From positions 206,352 through 270,351 of the forward strand of contig NZ_JABEKT010000004.1 in NCBI RefSeq assembly GCF_013283195.1: a DNA stretch of 64,000 bases. The letters are read 5' to 3'. The position numbers and the translations under genes were made by a program. Position 1 is the first letter of the stretch. Each line of letters begins with the position of its first letter. The notes beneath the pieces were generated by a model. The model ran no database searches. It worked only from the letters and a program-made list of their open reading frames with translations, and had not been told where the DNA came from. The stretch is from Ensifer adhaerens. GTDB lineage: Bacteria; Pseudomonadota; Alphaproteobacteria; Rhizobiales; Rhizobiaceae. Of this stretch, positions 18,501 to 27,018 are shown piece after piece.

Positions 18501-19528
18501 CAGCGGGCCTCCTTGAAGCGAAGCCGCGGGTCAAGGATGCTGATGATCAGGTCAATGACGAGATTGGCGGCGATGAAGAAAATGCCCGAGACGAGGACCA
18601 CGGCCATGACGGCGTTGAGGTCCTTCTGCAGGATGGCGTCGAGGCCGTAGGAGGCAAAGCCGCCCCAGGAGAACACCATTTCGACGACGAAGGCGTTGCC
18701 GATCAGCGAGGCGAATTCGAGCCCCATGATCGTCAATGGCGCGATCGAAGACAGCTTCAGCAGATAGCGAAAGACGATGACACGGTCCGGCACACCGAAG
18801 GATTTCAGCGTCAGAACATGATCGCGGCGCTGATGGTCGATCATTGCCGAGCGGGTGATGCGAGTGATCTGGCCGATGCCGGCCATTGCCAGCGACAGCG
18901 CCGGAAAGGCGAGATGCTGGAGGGCGCTCAGAAACACGTCCGGGCGGCCAGCAAGTAGGCTGTCGACCAGCAGGAAACCCGTGGGGCCAGCGGGTGCGCC
19001 GAGCTGGAAATCGACCCGGCCGAGCGTCGGCCATGAGGGAAAATGATCCGCCGCGAGGATCTGAAGAGTCACCGCGAAGAGAAAGCTCGGAATGGTGACG
19101 CCGATGAGCGAGAAGAAACGGCCGCTATTGTCGATCCAGCTGTTCCTGTAGCGCGCCGTCAACACGCCGAGTGGCACGGCCACCGCGAAAATGATGACGA
19201 TGGTGACGATCACAAGCTCCAGCGTCGCCGGCAGGAAGGTGGCGATGTCGGCGCTGACCTCCCGATCGGACACGATCGAACGTCCGAGGTCGCCGGTCAC
19301 CGCATGGCTGACATAGCTGACATACTGGGTGATCAGCGGCTCATCGAGGCCCATGCGCTGGCGAAGCTGGTCGACCTGCGCTTGCGTTGCGCTCGGACCG
19401 AGGGCCATGCGTGCCGGGTCGCCCGGAACGATGCGGGCGAGCACGAAAATCATCAGCGACAACACGAACAGCACCATAAGGAAGCCGACCGCGCGCCGCG
19501 CAAACAAGGCGACGTAATAATTGCCCAT
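18500..19528 (-). CDS. ABC transporter permease, DppB type (first gene of the operon)
   Basis: The 342-residue protein is a DppB-type permease. It has the N-terminal helix FLMVLFVLSLMIFVLARIVPGDP, the conserved segment LGLDEPLITQYVSYVSH-like (here MGLDEPLITQYVSY), and an EAA-like loop near DRVIVFRYLLKL. I chose ATG 19528; a TTG six bases upstream is also in frame. The region upstream carries an inverted repeat that may bind the neighbouring LuxR regulator. Confidence 0.94.
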   Translation of the reverse strand: MGNYYVALFARRAVGFLMVLFVLSLMIFVLARIVPGDPARMALGPSATQAQVDQLRQRMGLDEPLITQYVSYVSHAVTGDLGRSIVSDREVSADIATFLPATLELVIVTIVIIFAVAVPLGVLTARYRNSWIDNSGRFFSLIGVTIPSFLFAVTLQILAADHFPSWPTLGRVDFQLGAPAGPTGFLLVDSLLAGRPDVFLSALQHLAFPALSLAMAGIGQITRITRSAMIDHQRRDHVLTLKSFGVPDRVIVFRYLLKLSSIAPLTIMGLEFASLIGNAFVVEMVFSWGGFASYGLDAILQKDLNAVMAVVLVSGIFFIAANLVIDLIISILDPRLRFKEAR

Positions 19529-19643
19529 TGGCAACCCTTTCCCCTCAGCCGGTTATCGTCCGGCCTGTCTGCCGCTTTTTGCGGTCGAAGGCAGTTTCAA
19601 GCCGAAAGGGTCGTTTGCACAACGGCTAGAAAGGATAGGTTTT

Positions 19644-19668
19644 TACAAGAAAGGTATAGGTTCTTGTA
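19644..19668 (-). promoter_or_regulatory. Inverted repeat TACAAGAA-N9-TTCTTGTA upstream of the ABC operon
   Basis: A perfect 8-bp inverted repeat with a 9-base spacer lies between the LuxR-type gene and the transporter operon. It overlaps a rough tandem repeat of AAAGG(T)ATAGGTT at 19630-19665. The position 116 bases upstream of the first permease gene suggests an operator or activator site, most simply for the MalT-like protein. Confidence 0.5.
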
Positions 19669-19714
19669 TCGGCCGAACGAGCGAACGGTGTATATCGCGC
19701 GGACTGCAACCTGA

Positions 19715-22081
19715 TCAGGAAATGACGCCGAGCGCCTTTGCAGCGATGATCGCTTCCCGTCGGCGGCTGCAACCGAGCTTGCGATAGAGATTGCCGAGGT
19801 GGAATTTCACCGTGGCCTCGCTCAAGCCCAGGGCATGGGCGATGAACTTGTTCGACGCCCCCTCAGCAATCATCAGCAGCAGGCGGGTTTCGCGCCGGGT
19901 CAGGCCGTTCTTTTCGCCGAGCGGAGTGTTGGGCAGGCCGGTGTCGCGCAGCCGGCGCAGGATCTGCTGGGACGTCGGCGTGGTCTGCAGGAAGTCGCTG
20001 ATGCGCCGGTCGCCGGTCAGTTCCCGCAGGAATTGCCGCTCTTCCGACAGCGGCGCAATGGTGCCAAGCCGCGCCGCATTCTCGAACGTTTTCTGCAGGA
20101 TGGCGCGCGCGCTCGTGAGGTTGTGCCGGCGACGGGCGACATAGGCCTGCCAGACCTCGATGCACAATCGCTGACGGCCCGTCAGGTTGAGGTTGCTCGC
20201 CAGCGCCGTAAGCTGACGGTCCAGATGCACGCGCCCCGGCATTTCGAAGACGATATGGCGCAGCCAGACGACTGCCAGGGCGATCTCGTCGCGGTCCTGC
20301 AGGCGGGTCAGTTCGTCAACCGCCGCCTCCACCCAGGTTCTGTTGATCCGCGCCTGCACTGCCGCAAGCTTTTCTGCCGCTTCCTGCCAGCGGTTGCCGT
20401 TCTGCAGGATAACGGCGTCGCGGACCTCGATCATCAGGCGGAACTGTCTGTTGTAAACCTGATAGGCGCGCCAGCGATCGAGGAAGCCGCGTGCGGCGAT
20501 CATCGAAAAATGCTCGCTCAGCGCCTGGCTGCCATATTGCAAGGCGAACTCGATCAGGCTCGGCCAGATTTCACCATGCGAAAAGTCATCCATTTCGGAG
20601 GTCAGGAAGCGCGCCAGTGGCTCCGGCTTGCCGTCCTCGTACTCAACGCATGCCTGTAGCAAAGCGAGCAGTCGCGCATCCATCGGGCTTTCGAACGGCA
20701 CGCGCGACAATTGCTCGGCAGCGTCGACCGCGTTCCTGCGGGCACGCACCGCATCGCCGCTCATCAGGTGCATCATCGCCTGATGCAGGTTGATGTAGAA
20801 GCACAGAAGCGGCACGCCCGCGCGCTCGTAATGGAAGAGCGCCCGATCGGCGATGTCCTGTGCGACGGCGAACCGGCGGCGGCGAATGTAGAATTCCAGG
20901 ATCGAATTGTAGATGCTGCCGCGCTCAAGATCGGCGTCGAGCGGAAACTCCGACAGGAGCGTCGTCGCTTGCTCCAGAAGATCATCGCCGAGCACGACGT
21001 CTTCGTAGATCAGCATCACCAGGCGGAAGGAGCGGAATGCGGCTGAGAATGCGGCACGATCACTCAGTACCTTCAGCACATTGTTGGCGCGCGAGCCGTA
21101 ACAATCAGCTAGCAGCCGCTGTGCGCGCAGCACCTCGCCGCGCTTCAGCGCCTGCATCGCAAGTGCGGTGACGATTCCCTCATTCTGCGCCGCCAACTCG
21201 GCTGGGAACCCGGCGAGAACCCGGTCGAACGCTTCCGAGCCGTGGAAGAAGATGTAGTACCGGCCGAAGTTCGCGATGAAGGCGCGAACCGCCAGTTCGT
21301 GAAGCCCGGCGCGCTGCAGCACGGCGATCGCCTCTGTCTGCATGCCGTGCGCCGCATAGGCAGTTGATATCGCCGGGACACGCGTGCTGTCTTCGAGACG
21401 CTCAGCCAGCACCATGTCAACCGCTGTGGCGAGCGGACCGGCAATGCCACTTGCCTGCAGATAGGCCTGCACAGCTTCTTTCGCCTTGGCCGCCGGCTTT
21501 GCCGCCTGCTGGGCGAGCCTGAGCTGGACGAGTTCGAATTCGGCCGTTTCACTCAGGACATCGTCTGCCAGAAAGCGGGTGACAGCTGCCTCTTCCCGTG
21601 AGGCGCGGGAGAACAGCCCAACCAGAAACGGCCACCCTCCAGTCTCCGCCAGCAGCGGCCCGACCGCCGCCCTGCCACAGGTTGCCTCGAGTTCGCCACG
21701 TGAGAAGCAGAGGTCCTGAGCACCAAGGAAGAGTGCCTTGCCGTAGGCAATCGCCCGATCGAGACCGCGGAGGCGGGTATACGGCCGCTTCGCGATCACG
21801 ACGCGTCGTCCCTCGTCCCGCCAGATTGCGGGAATTTCGGCTTCCAGCGTGTCCGGTGGCAGATCCCAGAGCAGCACGCCATCGCAGAAATCGTCCTCGC
21901 CGGGAGAACGCGCCGATCGCCATATGCGACATTGAAGATGGGACGCCAGTTGCGACAAAAGCGTCGACTTTCCCATGCCCGCAACGGCGTCCAGAACCAC
22001 GATCGGTTCTGCCGCCATCACGATGCGTCGCAGAAGACCGTCTCGCCGGATGTCGATCGTTTTGTGGGGCGTATCAGCCAT
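19715..22081 (-). CDS. MalT-like LuxR-family transcriptional activator
   Basis: The 788-residue STAND-type regulator has a Walker A motif (DAVAGMGKSTLL) at 31-42, a long helical TPR-like middle, and a C-terminal LuxR HTH (LTRRETRLLLMIAEGASNKF...LGLSEATVKFHLGNLY) at about 720-780. Such proteins bind ATP and an inducer, oligomerise and activate catabolic operons. The gene ends about 190 bases before the ABC/hydantoinase operon on the same strand, so it probably controls it. The inducer is unknown. Confidence 0.92.
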   Translation of the reverse strand: MADTPHKTIDIRRDGLLRRIVMAAEPIVVLDAVAGMGKSTLLSQLASHLQCRIWRSARSPGEDDFCDGVLLWDLPPDTLEAEIPAIWRDEGRRVVIAKRPYTRLRGLDRAIAYGKALFLGAQDLCFSRGELEATCGRAAVGPLLAETGGWPFLVGLFSRASREEAAVTRFLADDVLSETAEFELVQLRLAQQAAKPAAKAKEAVQAYLQASGIAGPLATAVDMVLAERLEDSTRVPAISTAYAAHGMQTEAIAVLQRAGLHELAVRAFIANFGRYYIFFHGSEAFDRVLAGFPAELAAQNEGIVTALAMQALKRGEVLRAQRLLADCYGSRANNVLKVLSDRAAFSAAFRSFRLVMLIYEDVVLGDDLLEQATTLLSEFPLDADLERGSIYNSILEFYIRRRRFAVAQDIADRALFHYERAGVPLLCFYINLHQAMMHLMSGDAVRARRNAVDAAEQLSRVPFESPMDARLLALLQACVEYEDGKPEPLARFLTSEMDDFSHGEIWPSLIEFALQYGSQALSEHFSMIAARGFLDRWRAYQVYNRQFRLMIEVRDAVILQNGNRWQEAAEKLAAVQARINRTWVEAAVDELTRLQDRDEIALAVVWLRHIVFEMPGRVHLDRQLTALASNLNLTGRQRLCIEVWQAYVARRRHNLTSARAILQKTFENAARLGTIAPLSEERQFLRELTGDRRISDFLQTTPTSQQILRRLRDTGLPNTPLGEKNGLTRRETRLLLMIAEGASNKFIAHALGLSEATVKFHLGNLYRKLGCSRRREAIIAAKALGVIS

Positions 22082-22200
22082 TCATTCTCTGCCCATCGGG
22101 CGAAGCGCGGTTGTCGGCGAAACCTAGACAAGGACGCTCGGGTTGGCAAAGGCGGAATAGACTGGCCGGCCAACATCGGCCGCAATTATTCGCTGCGCTG

Positions 22201-23100
22201 CTAGAAATCGCGAAAACGATCGACCAGGGCGTCGACCGCAACGCGCACGCGCGGGGTCGTGCCGAGCCGATGCGGCCAAAGGGCAAAGATGGGCAGCGGC
22301 ACGGGCGCAAAGGCCTCGAGAACGGGAACGAGCCGACCGTCTGCGACCGCATCGTCGACAATCCAGGTCGGCAACTGCACGAGCCCATGCCCGCGGCAGG
22401 CTGCGTCCGCCATCAAGGCGTGGTCGGCAATGCAAAGCGCGCTGCGAACGTCGATGTGCTTCGTCTGCCCGGATTCAGTAAACCGCCAGGTCTCTGCTGC
22501 GCGCCCACGCGATTGCGTCACGCCATGATGCGCAGCAAGCTCCGCGGGGCGCGACGGTGTCCCGTGCCTCGCCAGATAATCCGGCGCACCGCAAAGCGTC
22601 AGGCGCTGCACACCGAGTTTTCTGACCATCAGGTCGCCACCGCCGGCAAGTTCGCCGACACGCACGCAGAGGTCGATGTTCTCTTCGACCAGATCAACAA
22701 GCCGATTGGTGAAGGCAATATCGAGTTCGAGTTTCGGATGGTCGGCGGCCAAGCCGATCAGGCATGGCCCGGCAATCCGCCTGCCGAGCAATTCCGGCAA
22801 ACTCACCTTGAGGCGGCCGGCGGGTTCATCCATGCGCGAGGCAAGCGCGGACTCGACCGCGGCCAGTTCCGCCACGGCGCGTTCGCAACCATCGAGGAAC
22901 ACTCTGCCTTCCTCGGTAAGTGCGAGATGGCGTGTGCTGCGCTGAAACAGACGCACGCCCAGCTGGCTCTCAAGCCGGGCAACAGCCTTGCCCACCGTCG
23001 ATGTGGAAAGGCCAAGCCGCTCGGCAGCTTCGGAAAAACTGGAAGACCGCGAGGCCTGCATGAAGGCTCGGATCGCACTGAGATGATCGCCGGGAAGCAT
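22201..23100 (-). CDS. LysR-family transcriptional regulator
   Basis: The 299-residue protein has an N-terminal winged HTH (AIRAFMQASRSSSFSEAAERLGLSTSTVGKAVARLE) and a periplasmic-binding-like effector domain of the LTTR family. I chose the ATG at 23100 because GGAG lies upstream and the family begins there; a longer frame crosses the palindrome at 23120-23136. The gene is divergent from the SDR gene, the normal layout for a LysR protein and its target. Confidence 0.93.
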   Translation of the reverse strand: MLPGDHLSAIRAFMQASRSSSFSEAAERLGLSTSTVGKAVARLESQLGVRLFQRSTRHLALTEEGRVFLDGCERAVAELAAVESALASRMDEPAGRLKVSLPELLGRRIAGPCLIGLAADHPKLELDIAFTNRLVDLVEENIDLCVRVGELAGGGDLMVRKLGVQRLTLCGAPDYLARHGTPSRPAELAAHHGVTQSRGRAAETWRFTESGQTKHIDVRSALCIADHALMADAACRGHGLVQLPTWIVDDAVADGRLVPVLEAFAPVPLPIFALWPHRLGTTPRVRVAVDALVDRFRDF

Positions 23101-23119
23101 GACACACTCCAGAACTCCA

Positions 23120-23136
23120 TTCGCAGTTACTGCGAA
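23120..23136. promoter_or_regulatory. 17-bp perfect palindrome, probable LysR site
   Basis: TTCGCAGT-T-ACTGCGAA is an 8-bp perfect inverted repeat about a single base, with the T-N11-A form of LysR boxes. It lies between the divergent LysR and SDR genes, 20 bases from the LysR start. Confidence 0.65.
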
Positions 23137-23209
23137 AACTGTTCTCATAAGCGATTTTCATTCGCGGATATAGTGCGCCCATTCATTGACATCCTAGGGA
23201 TCCGACAGA

Positions 23210-23920
23210 ATGAGAAAGCACAGAGTAGCAATCATCGGCGGCAGCTCCGGCATCGGCCTGCGCGTTGCCGAGCGCGCGATCGACCTTGGCGCGGACGTGG
23301 TTATCGGCGGGCGCGACGCGGAAAAGCTGCAGCGTGCGGCAAGCAAGCTCGGTCCGGCCAGCCGCGCGCTGACGGTCGACAATGTCGATCAGGACTCCTT
23401 GCGCAGCTTCTTCGAGCAGGCAGGTCCGATTAACCACCTGTTCACGCCAGGCGCATCCTACTCGCGCGGACGGATCGACAAGGCGTCCGACGAGGTCGCC
23501 GAAAGCTCCTTCCGATCGAAGTTCTGGGGGCAGTATTATGCGGTAAAGCATGCGCTGCCGTACCTGGATACCAACGGCTCCATTACCCTGATGGCGGGCG
23601 CCTACAGCGTCAGGCCGGCGGCAGAAGGTGCCGCCTATGGCGCCTGCAATGCCGCGATCGAAGGCCTGGGGCGAGCGCTCGCCGTCGAACTGGCGCCGAT
23701 CCGCGTGAACGTCATTTCGCCCGGCACGATCGACAGCGACCTGTGGCGCCGTCAGCCGGACGCCATCCGGGAGGCTTCCTTCTCCAGCTATGGCGAGGCT
23801 GCGCTGCTCAAGCGGGTCGGCACCACCGATGAGGTGGCGCACACTGTCATCTACCTCATGGAGAACGGCTTCATGAACGGCTCGACGCTTTACCCCGACG
23901 GGGGCTTTGCCTTGCGTTGA
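23210..23920 (+). CDS. SDR-family oxidoreductase-like protein lacking usual catalytic Lys and Ser
   Basis: The 236-residue Rossmann protein has the NAD(P) motif GGSSGIG at 10-16 and the SDR fold to the end (GSTLYPDGGFAL). The active-site tetrad is altered. The Tyr at 143 is followed by G-A-C-N, so the normal YxxxK Lys is Asn147. The position of the usual Ser, about 13 before the Tyr, is Gly. It may use another mechanism, act as a binding protein, or be inactive. It is divergent from the LysR gene, which likely controls it. The substrate is unknown. Confidence 0.88.
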   Translation: MRKHRVAIIGGSSGIGLRVAERAIDLGADVVIGGRDAEKLQRAASKLGPASRALTVDNVDQDSLRSFFEQAGPINHLFTPGASYSRGRIDKASDEVAESSFRSKFWGQYYAVKHALPYLDTNGSITLMAGAYSVRPAAEGAAYGACNAAIEGLGRALAVELAPIRVNVISPGTIDSDLWRRQPDAIREASFSSYGEAALLKRVGTTDEVAHTVIYLMENGFMNGSTLYPDGGFALR

Positions 23921-24345
23921 GCCCAACCGCGGTGATTGACCGCTCCCATCACGTCAACACCATTCCCGTCGTATCGGGAATGGGCAAGGCCGCGGCGCCG
24001 TATCGTTCGATCAAGAGCGGCTGCTTTCCGTTGCTTTTGTGGGTCCGAGACACCTGAAGTCAGCCGCTCAATGTCTGTCGCTTGCAACGCGTTGTTGTCC
24101 AGCGCCGGCGGCAAATCTCTCGGCAAAACCCCAAAGGTTGAAAATTCTCGCAGCTCAATCGTTGTCCGGACGGCTCTTGCGCCAACGTCGCTATATTTAG
24201 TCTATAATTTCAATAGAGAATATTGAAAGGTCGCAAACAACAGGTAGGCTTCTCATACCATTTGCGGCCAGTCACAACAGCAGTGTGCAGACACACCCAG
24301 ATGAAGACGGCAGCGCCGCAGCACAGACAGTGAAGGAGCCTTCCA
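23921..24345. other. 425-base intergenic region; one inverted repeat, no clear gene
   Basis: No convincing gene lies here. Short frames on both strands lack a good start or family match. The right half is A/T-rich and carries the inverted repeat at 24208-24228, so it probably holds the promoter for the oxygenase-sulfhydrylase pair. Confidence 0.5.
24208..24228 (+). promoter_or_regulatory. Inverted repeat TTTCAATA-N5-TATTGAAA
   Basis: A perfect 8-bp inverted repeat with a 5-base spacer lies in an A/T-rich stretch about 118 bases upstream of the oxygenase start. It looks like an operator; the cognate protein is not visible. Confidence 0.5.
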
Positions 24346-25383
24346 TTGACCAACGCCAACTCATCCCTTCCGATTCTCGATTTGCAACGCTTTGCGGCGG
24401 GCCATCCCGAGCGGGCGGCGGCGCTTGACGAATTGCGCAGCGTCGCCCGCTCGGTGGGCTTCTTCTATCTGGAGGGGCACGGGATTGCGCAGGAGCAGAT
24501 CGATGGTGTTCTCGATCTCTCGCGTCGCTTCTTCGCTCTGCCGGAACAGGACAAGCTGGCGATCGAAATGCGCAAGTCGTCGCATTTTCGCGGCTACAAT
24601 CGCGCCGGCCTCGAATACACCCGGGGCACGCAGGATTGGCGCGAACAGGTCGATTTCGGGCCCGAGCGCGAACGCATCGAGCTTAACGCTGGCGATGCGC
24701 CGTGGAAACGGTTGGTCGGTCCCAACCAGTTTCCTGACGCCCTGCCCGACCTGAAGCCGGCGATCCTCGCCTGGATCGAGGCAGTCACCCGCCTTGGCAT
24801 CCGCCTGATCGAGGTTTTCGCCGAGGCGCTCGGTCAGCGCGCCGACGTATTCGAGCCGATTTACCGCGACGGCCCCAATCAGTTGTTGAAGATCATCCGC
24901 TATCCTGGCCGAGACAAGACGGAAAGCGACCAGGGGGTCGGCGCCCACAAGGACGGCGGTTTCGTCACCATCCTGCTTCAGGATGAAGTCGGCGGCCTGC
25001 AAGTCGACGACGGCAAGGGCGGCTGGATCGATGCGCCGCCGAAGCGCGGCACCTTCGTCATCAATGTCGGCGAGCTTCTGGAGCTGGCATCGAACGGCTA
25101 CCTGCTTGCCAATGTTCATCGCGTGGTCACGCCGCCCGCCGGTGGTGATCGCCGCTCGGTCGCCTTCTTCCTCGGCGCCAACCTCGCTTCCACCATTCCA
25201 GTTCTCGACCTGCCACCCGAGCTTGGCGCAGAAGTTCGCGGTGTGACGCAGGACCCGCTCAACCCCCTGTTCCATGAAGTCGGGCGCAACGTCCTGAAAT
25301 CACGCCTGAGATCACACCCCGACGTCGCTGCGGCCCACCACGCCGATCTGGTCGAACAGCTGAAGGTGCCGGTGCCAGCCTGA
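24346..25383 (+). CDS. 2-oxoglutarate/Fe(II)-dependent oxygenase (isopenicillin N synthase-like)
   Basis: The 345-residue protein has the non-haem dioxygenase N-terminal region and the 2OG-Fe(II) core. Iron ligands are H201, D203 (GAHKDGG) and H258 (LANVHRVV); the 2OG-binding R-x-S is R269-R-S271. I accept the TTG start at 24346 because AAGGAG lies about 7 bases upstream and the family N-terminus begins right there. It is followed after 48 bases by the sulfhydrylase gene, so it may release sulfur from an organosulfur compound that the next enzyme uses. That pairing is inferred. Confidence 0.88.
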   Translation: MTNANSSLPILDLQRFAAGHPERAAALDELRSVARSVGFFYLEGHGIAQEQIDGVLDLSRRFFALPEQDKLAIEMRKSSHFRGYNRAGLEYTRGTQDWREQVDFGPERERIELNAGDAPWKRLVGPNQFPDALPDLKPAILAWIEAVTRLGIRLIEVFAEALGQRADVFEPIYRDGPNQLLKIIRYPGRDKTESDQGVGAHKDGGFVTILLQDEVGGLQVDDGKGGWIDAPPKRGTFVINVGELLELASNGYLLANVHRVVTPPAGGDRRSVAFFLGANLASTIPVLDLPPELGAEVRGVTQDPLNPLFHEVGRNVLKSRLRSHPDVAAAHHADLVEQLKVPVPA

Positions 25384-25431
25384 ACAATGCAACTACAACT
25401 GCAACCGCTCAACCGCTGAAGGAAGCAATCC

Positions 25432-26793
25432 ATGACGATCCATCAAAAGCCTGAGGAACCTGCAGTCGAAGTCAAGGCGCCGAACGGCCTGCGCGATACG
25501 TCGCGGCCGCTTCAGCCCGAAACACTGGCGCTTCATGGCGGCAGCTATCGTTTCGATCCGGTCACCGGCGCGGTCGCCGTGCCGATCTATCAGACGACCT
25601 CCTACCAGTTGCCTGGGACAGACGGCGCCGACAAACTGTTTGCCCTCGAGGCCGCCGGCCATCTCTACACGCGCGTCTCCAACCCGACGCAGGATGCATT
25701 CGAGCAGCGCCTTGCCGAAATCGAAGGCGGTGCGGCGGCACTGGCGCTCGGGTCCGGCCAAGCGGCGTCGGCCTACGCCGTCCTCAACCTTGCCAGATCA
25801 GGAGACAACATCGTTAGCGCCGCCGGCCTCTATGGCGGCACCTGGGCGCTCTTCGCCTCGACGCTACAAAGTTTCGGCATCGAAGTACGCTTCGTCGACG
25901 CGTCCGATCCCGAGGCGTTTGCCACGGCGACCGATGACAAGACGCGGGCCTACTACGCGGAATCCCTTCCCAATCCGAGCCTCGAGGTCTTCCCGGTCGG
26001 CGAGGTCGCCGAGATCGGCCGCCGGTTCGGTATTCCGCTTGTCATCGATAACACGGCAGCACCGTTGACCATTCGGCCGTTCGATCATGGTGCTGCGATC
26101 GTCGTCTATTCCACCACGAAGTATATCGGCGGACACGGCACCTCGATTGGCGGCGCCATCATCGATAGCGGCACCTTTCCCTGGCACGACCATGCCGCGC
26201 GCCATCCCAATCTGCACGAACCGGACGCGAGCTATCAGGGAAAGACCTGGCTGGAGAAGGCCGCCACGATCGACTTTCATCCCTATATCCTGCGCGCCCG
26301 TGCCGTGCTGCTGCGCGACCTTGGTGCTGCCATCAGCCCGCAGAATGTCTTCCAGTTCATCCAGGGGCTGGAAACCTTGCCGCTACGCATCCGCCAGCAC
26401 AGCGAAAACGCCATCAAGGTCGCCGACTTCCTGCGCTCGCATCCCAAGGTGGCGCGGGTCATTTTTCCGAAGTTTCAGGAAGGCGTCGCCAAGGCGCGGG
26501 GCGAAAGATACCTGCGCAATGGCCACTTCGGCGCGTTGGTCGGTTTCGAGCTGAAAGACGGACGCGAGGCTGGTCGTTGCTTTATCGACGGGCTGCAGCT
26601 GCTCTACCATGTCGCCAATATCGGTGACGCGCGGTCGCTCGCGATCCATCCGGCAACGACGACCCACTCGCAGCTCTCCGAGGCAGACCAACTGAGAACC
26701 GGCGTCACGCCTGGCTATGTCAGGCTATCGATCGGCATCGAGCATCCCGATGACATCATCGCCGACCTGAAACAGGCCATTGACGCCGCCTGA
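25432..26793 (+). CDS. O-acetylhomoserine sulfhydrylase (Cys/Met metabolism PLP enzyme)
   Basis: The 453-residue PLP enzyme belongs to the fold-type I Cys/Met family and is of the MetY length and type. Its PLP lysine is K230 in YSTTKYIGGHG. Other family blocks include TRVSNPT and the C-terminal PATTTHSQL. It joins O-acetylhomoserine with sulfide or methanethiol to give homocysteine or methionine in the cytoplasm. It is probably co-transcribed with the 2OG oxygenase. The N-terminus is about 20 residues longer than minimal members. Confidence 0.92.
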   Translation: MTIHQKPEEPAVEVKAPNGLRDTSRPLQPETLALHGGSYRFDPVTGAVAVPIYQTTSYQLPGTDGADKLFALEAAGHLYTRVSNPTQDAFEQRLAEIEGGAAALALGSGQAASAYAVLNLARSGDNIVSAAGLYGGTWALFASTLQSFGIEVRFVDASDPEAFATATDDKTRAYYAESLPNPSLEVFPVGEVAEIGRRFGIPLVIDNTAAPLTIRPFDHGAAIVVYSTTKYIGGHGTSIGGAIIDSGTFPWHDHAARHPNLHEPDASYQGKTWLEKAATIDFHPYILRARAVLLRDLGAAISPQNVFQFIQGLETLPLRIRQHSENAIKVADFLRSHPKVARVIFPKFQEGVAKARGERYLRNGHFGALVGFELKDGREAGRCFIDGLQLLYHVANIGDARSLAIHPATTTHSQLSEADQLRTGVTPGYVRLSIGIEHPDDIIADLKQAIDAA

Positions 26794-26821
26794 GCCGGCG
26801 ACGTCCACAATCTGCTCTTTG

Positions 26822-26850
26822 GCCCAACCGTCAGCAACGGTTGGGCTTTT
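26822..26850 (+). terminator. Intrinsic terminator after the sulfhydrylase gene
   Basis: GCCCAACCG (26822-26830) pairs perfectly with CGGTTGGGC (26838-26846), followed by TTTT. It fits a rho-independent terminator for the oxygenase-sulfhydrylase unit. Confidence 0.85.
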
Positions 26851-27018
26851 GGCATACTCGCTGACCGGCTCAGGACTTGCGCAGATCGAGGATGCGCCCG
26901 AGGGTCAGAAGTCGCGGCTTGCCGTCTTGCACAGCGCCCGCGAAGGTAGGCCCGAACAGAAACATCATACCTGCTGCGCTGCCACGGTCGGGCTGCGCCA
27001 GTGGTGGAAGGAAACGCC

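Noticed and set aside
23890..24226. Short open frames on both strands after the SDR gene
   Set aside because: Starts are poor (TTG without a good box), composition is irregular and no family is recognised. I treat the stretch as intergenic.
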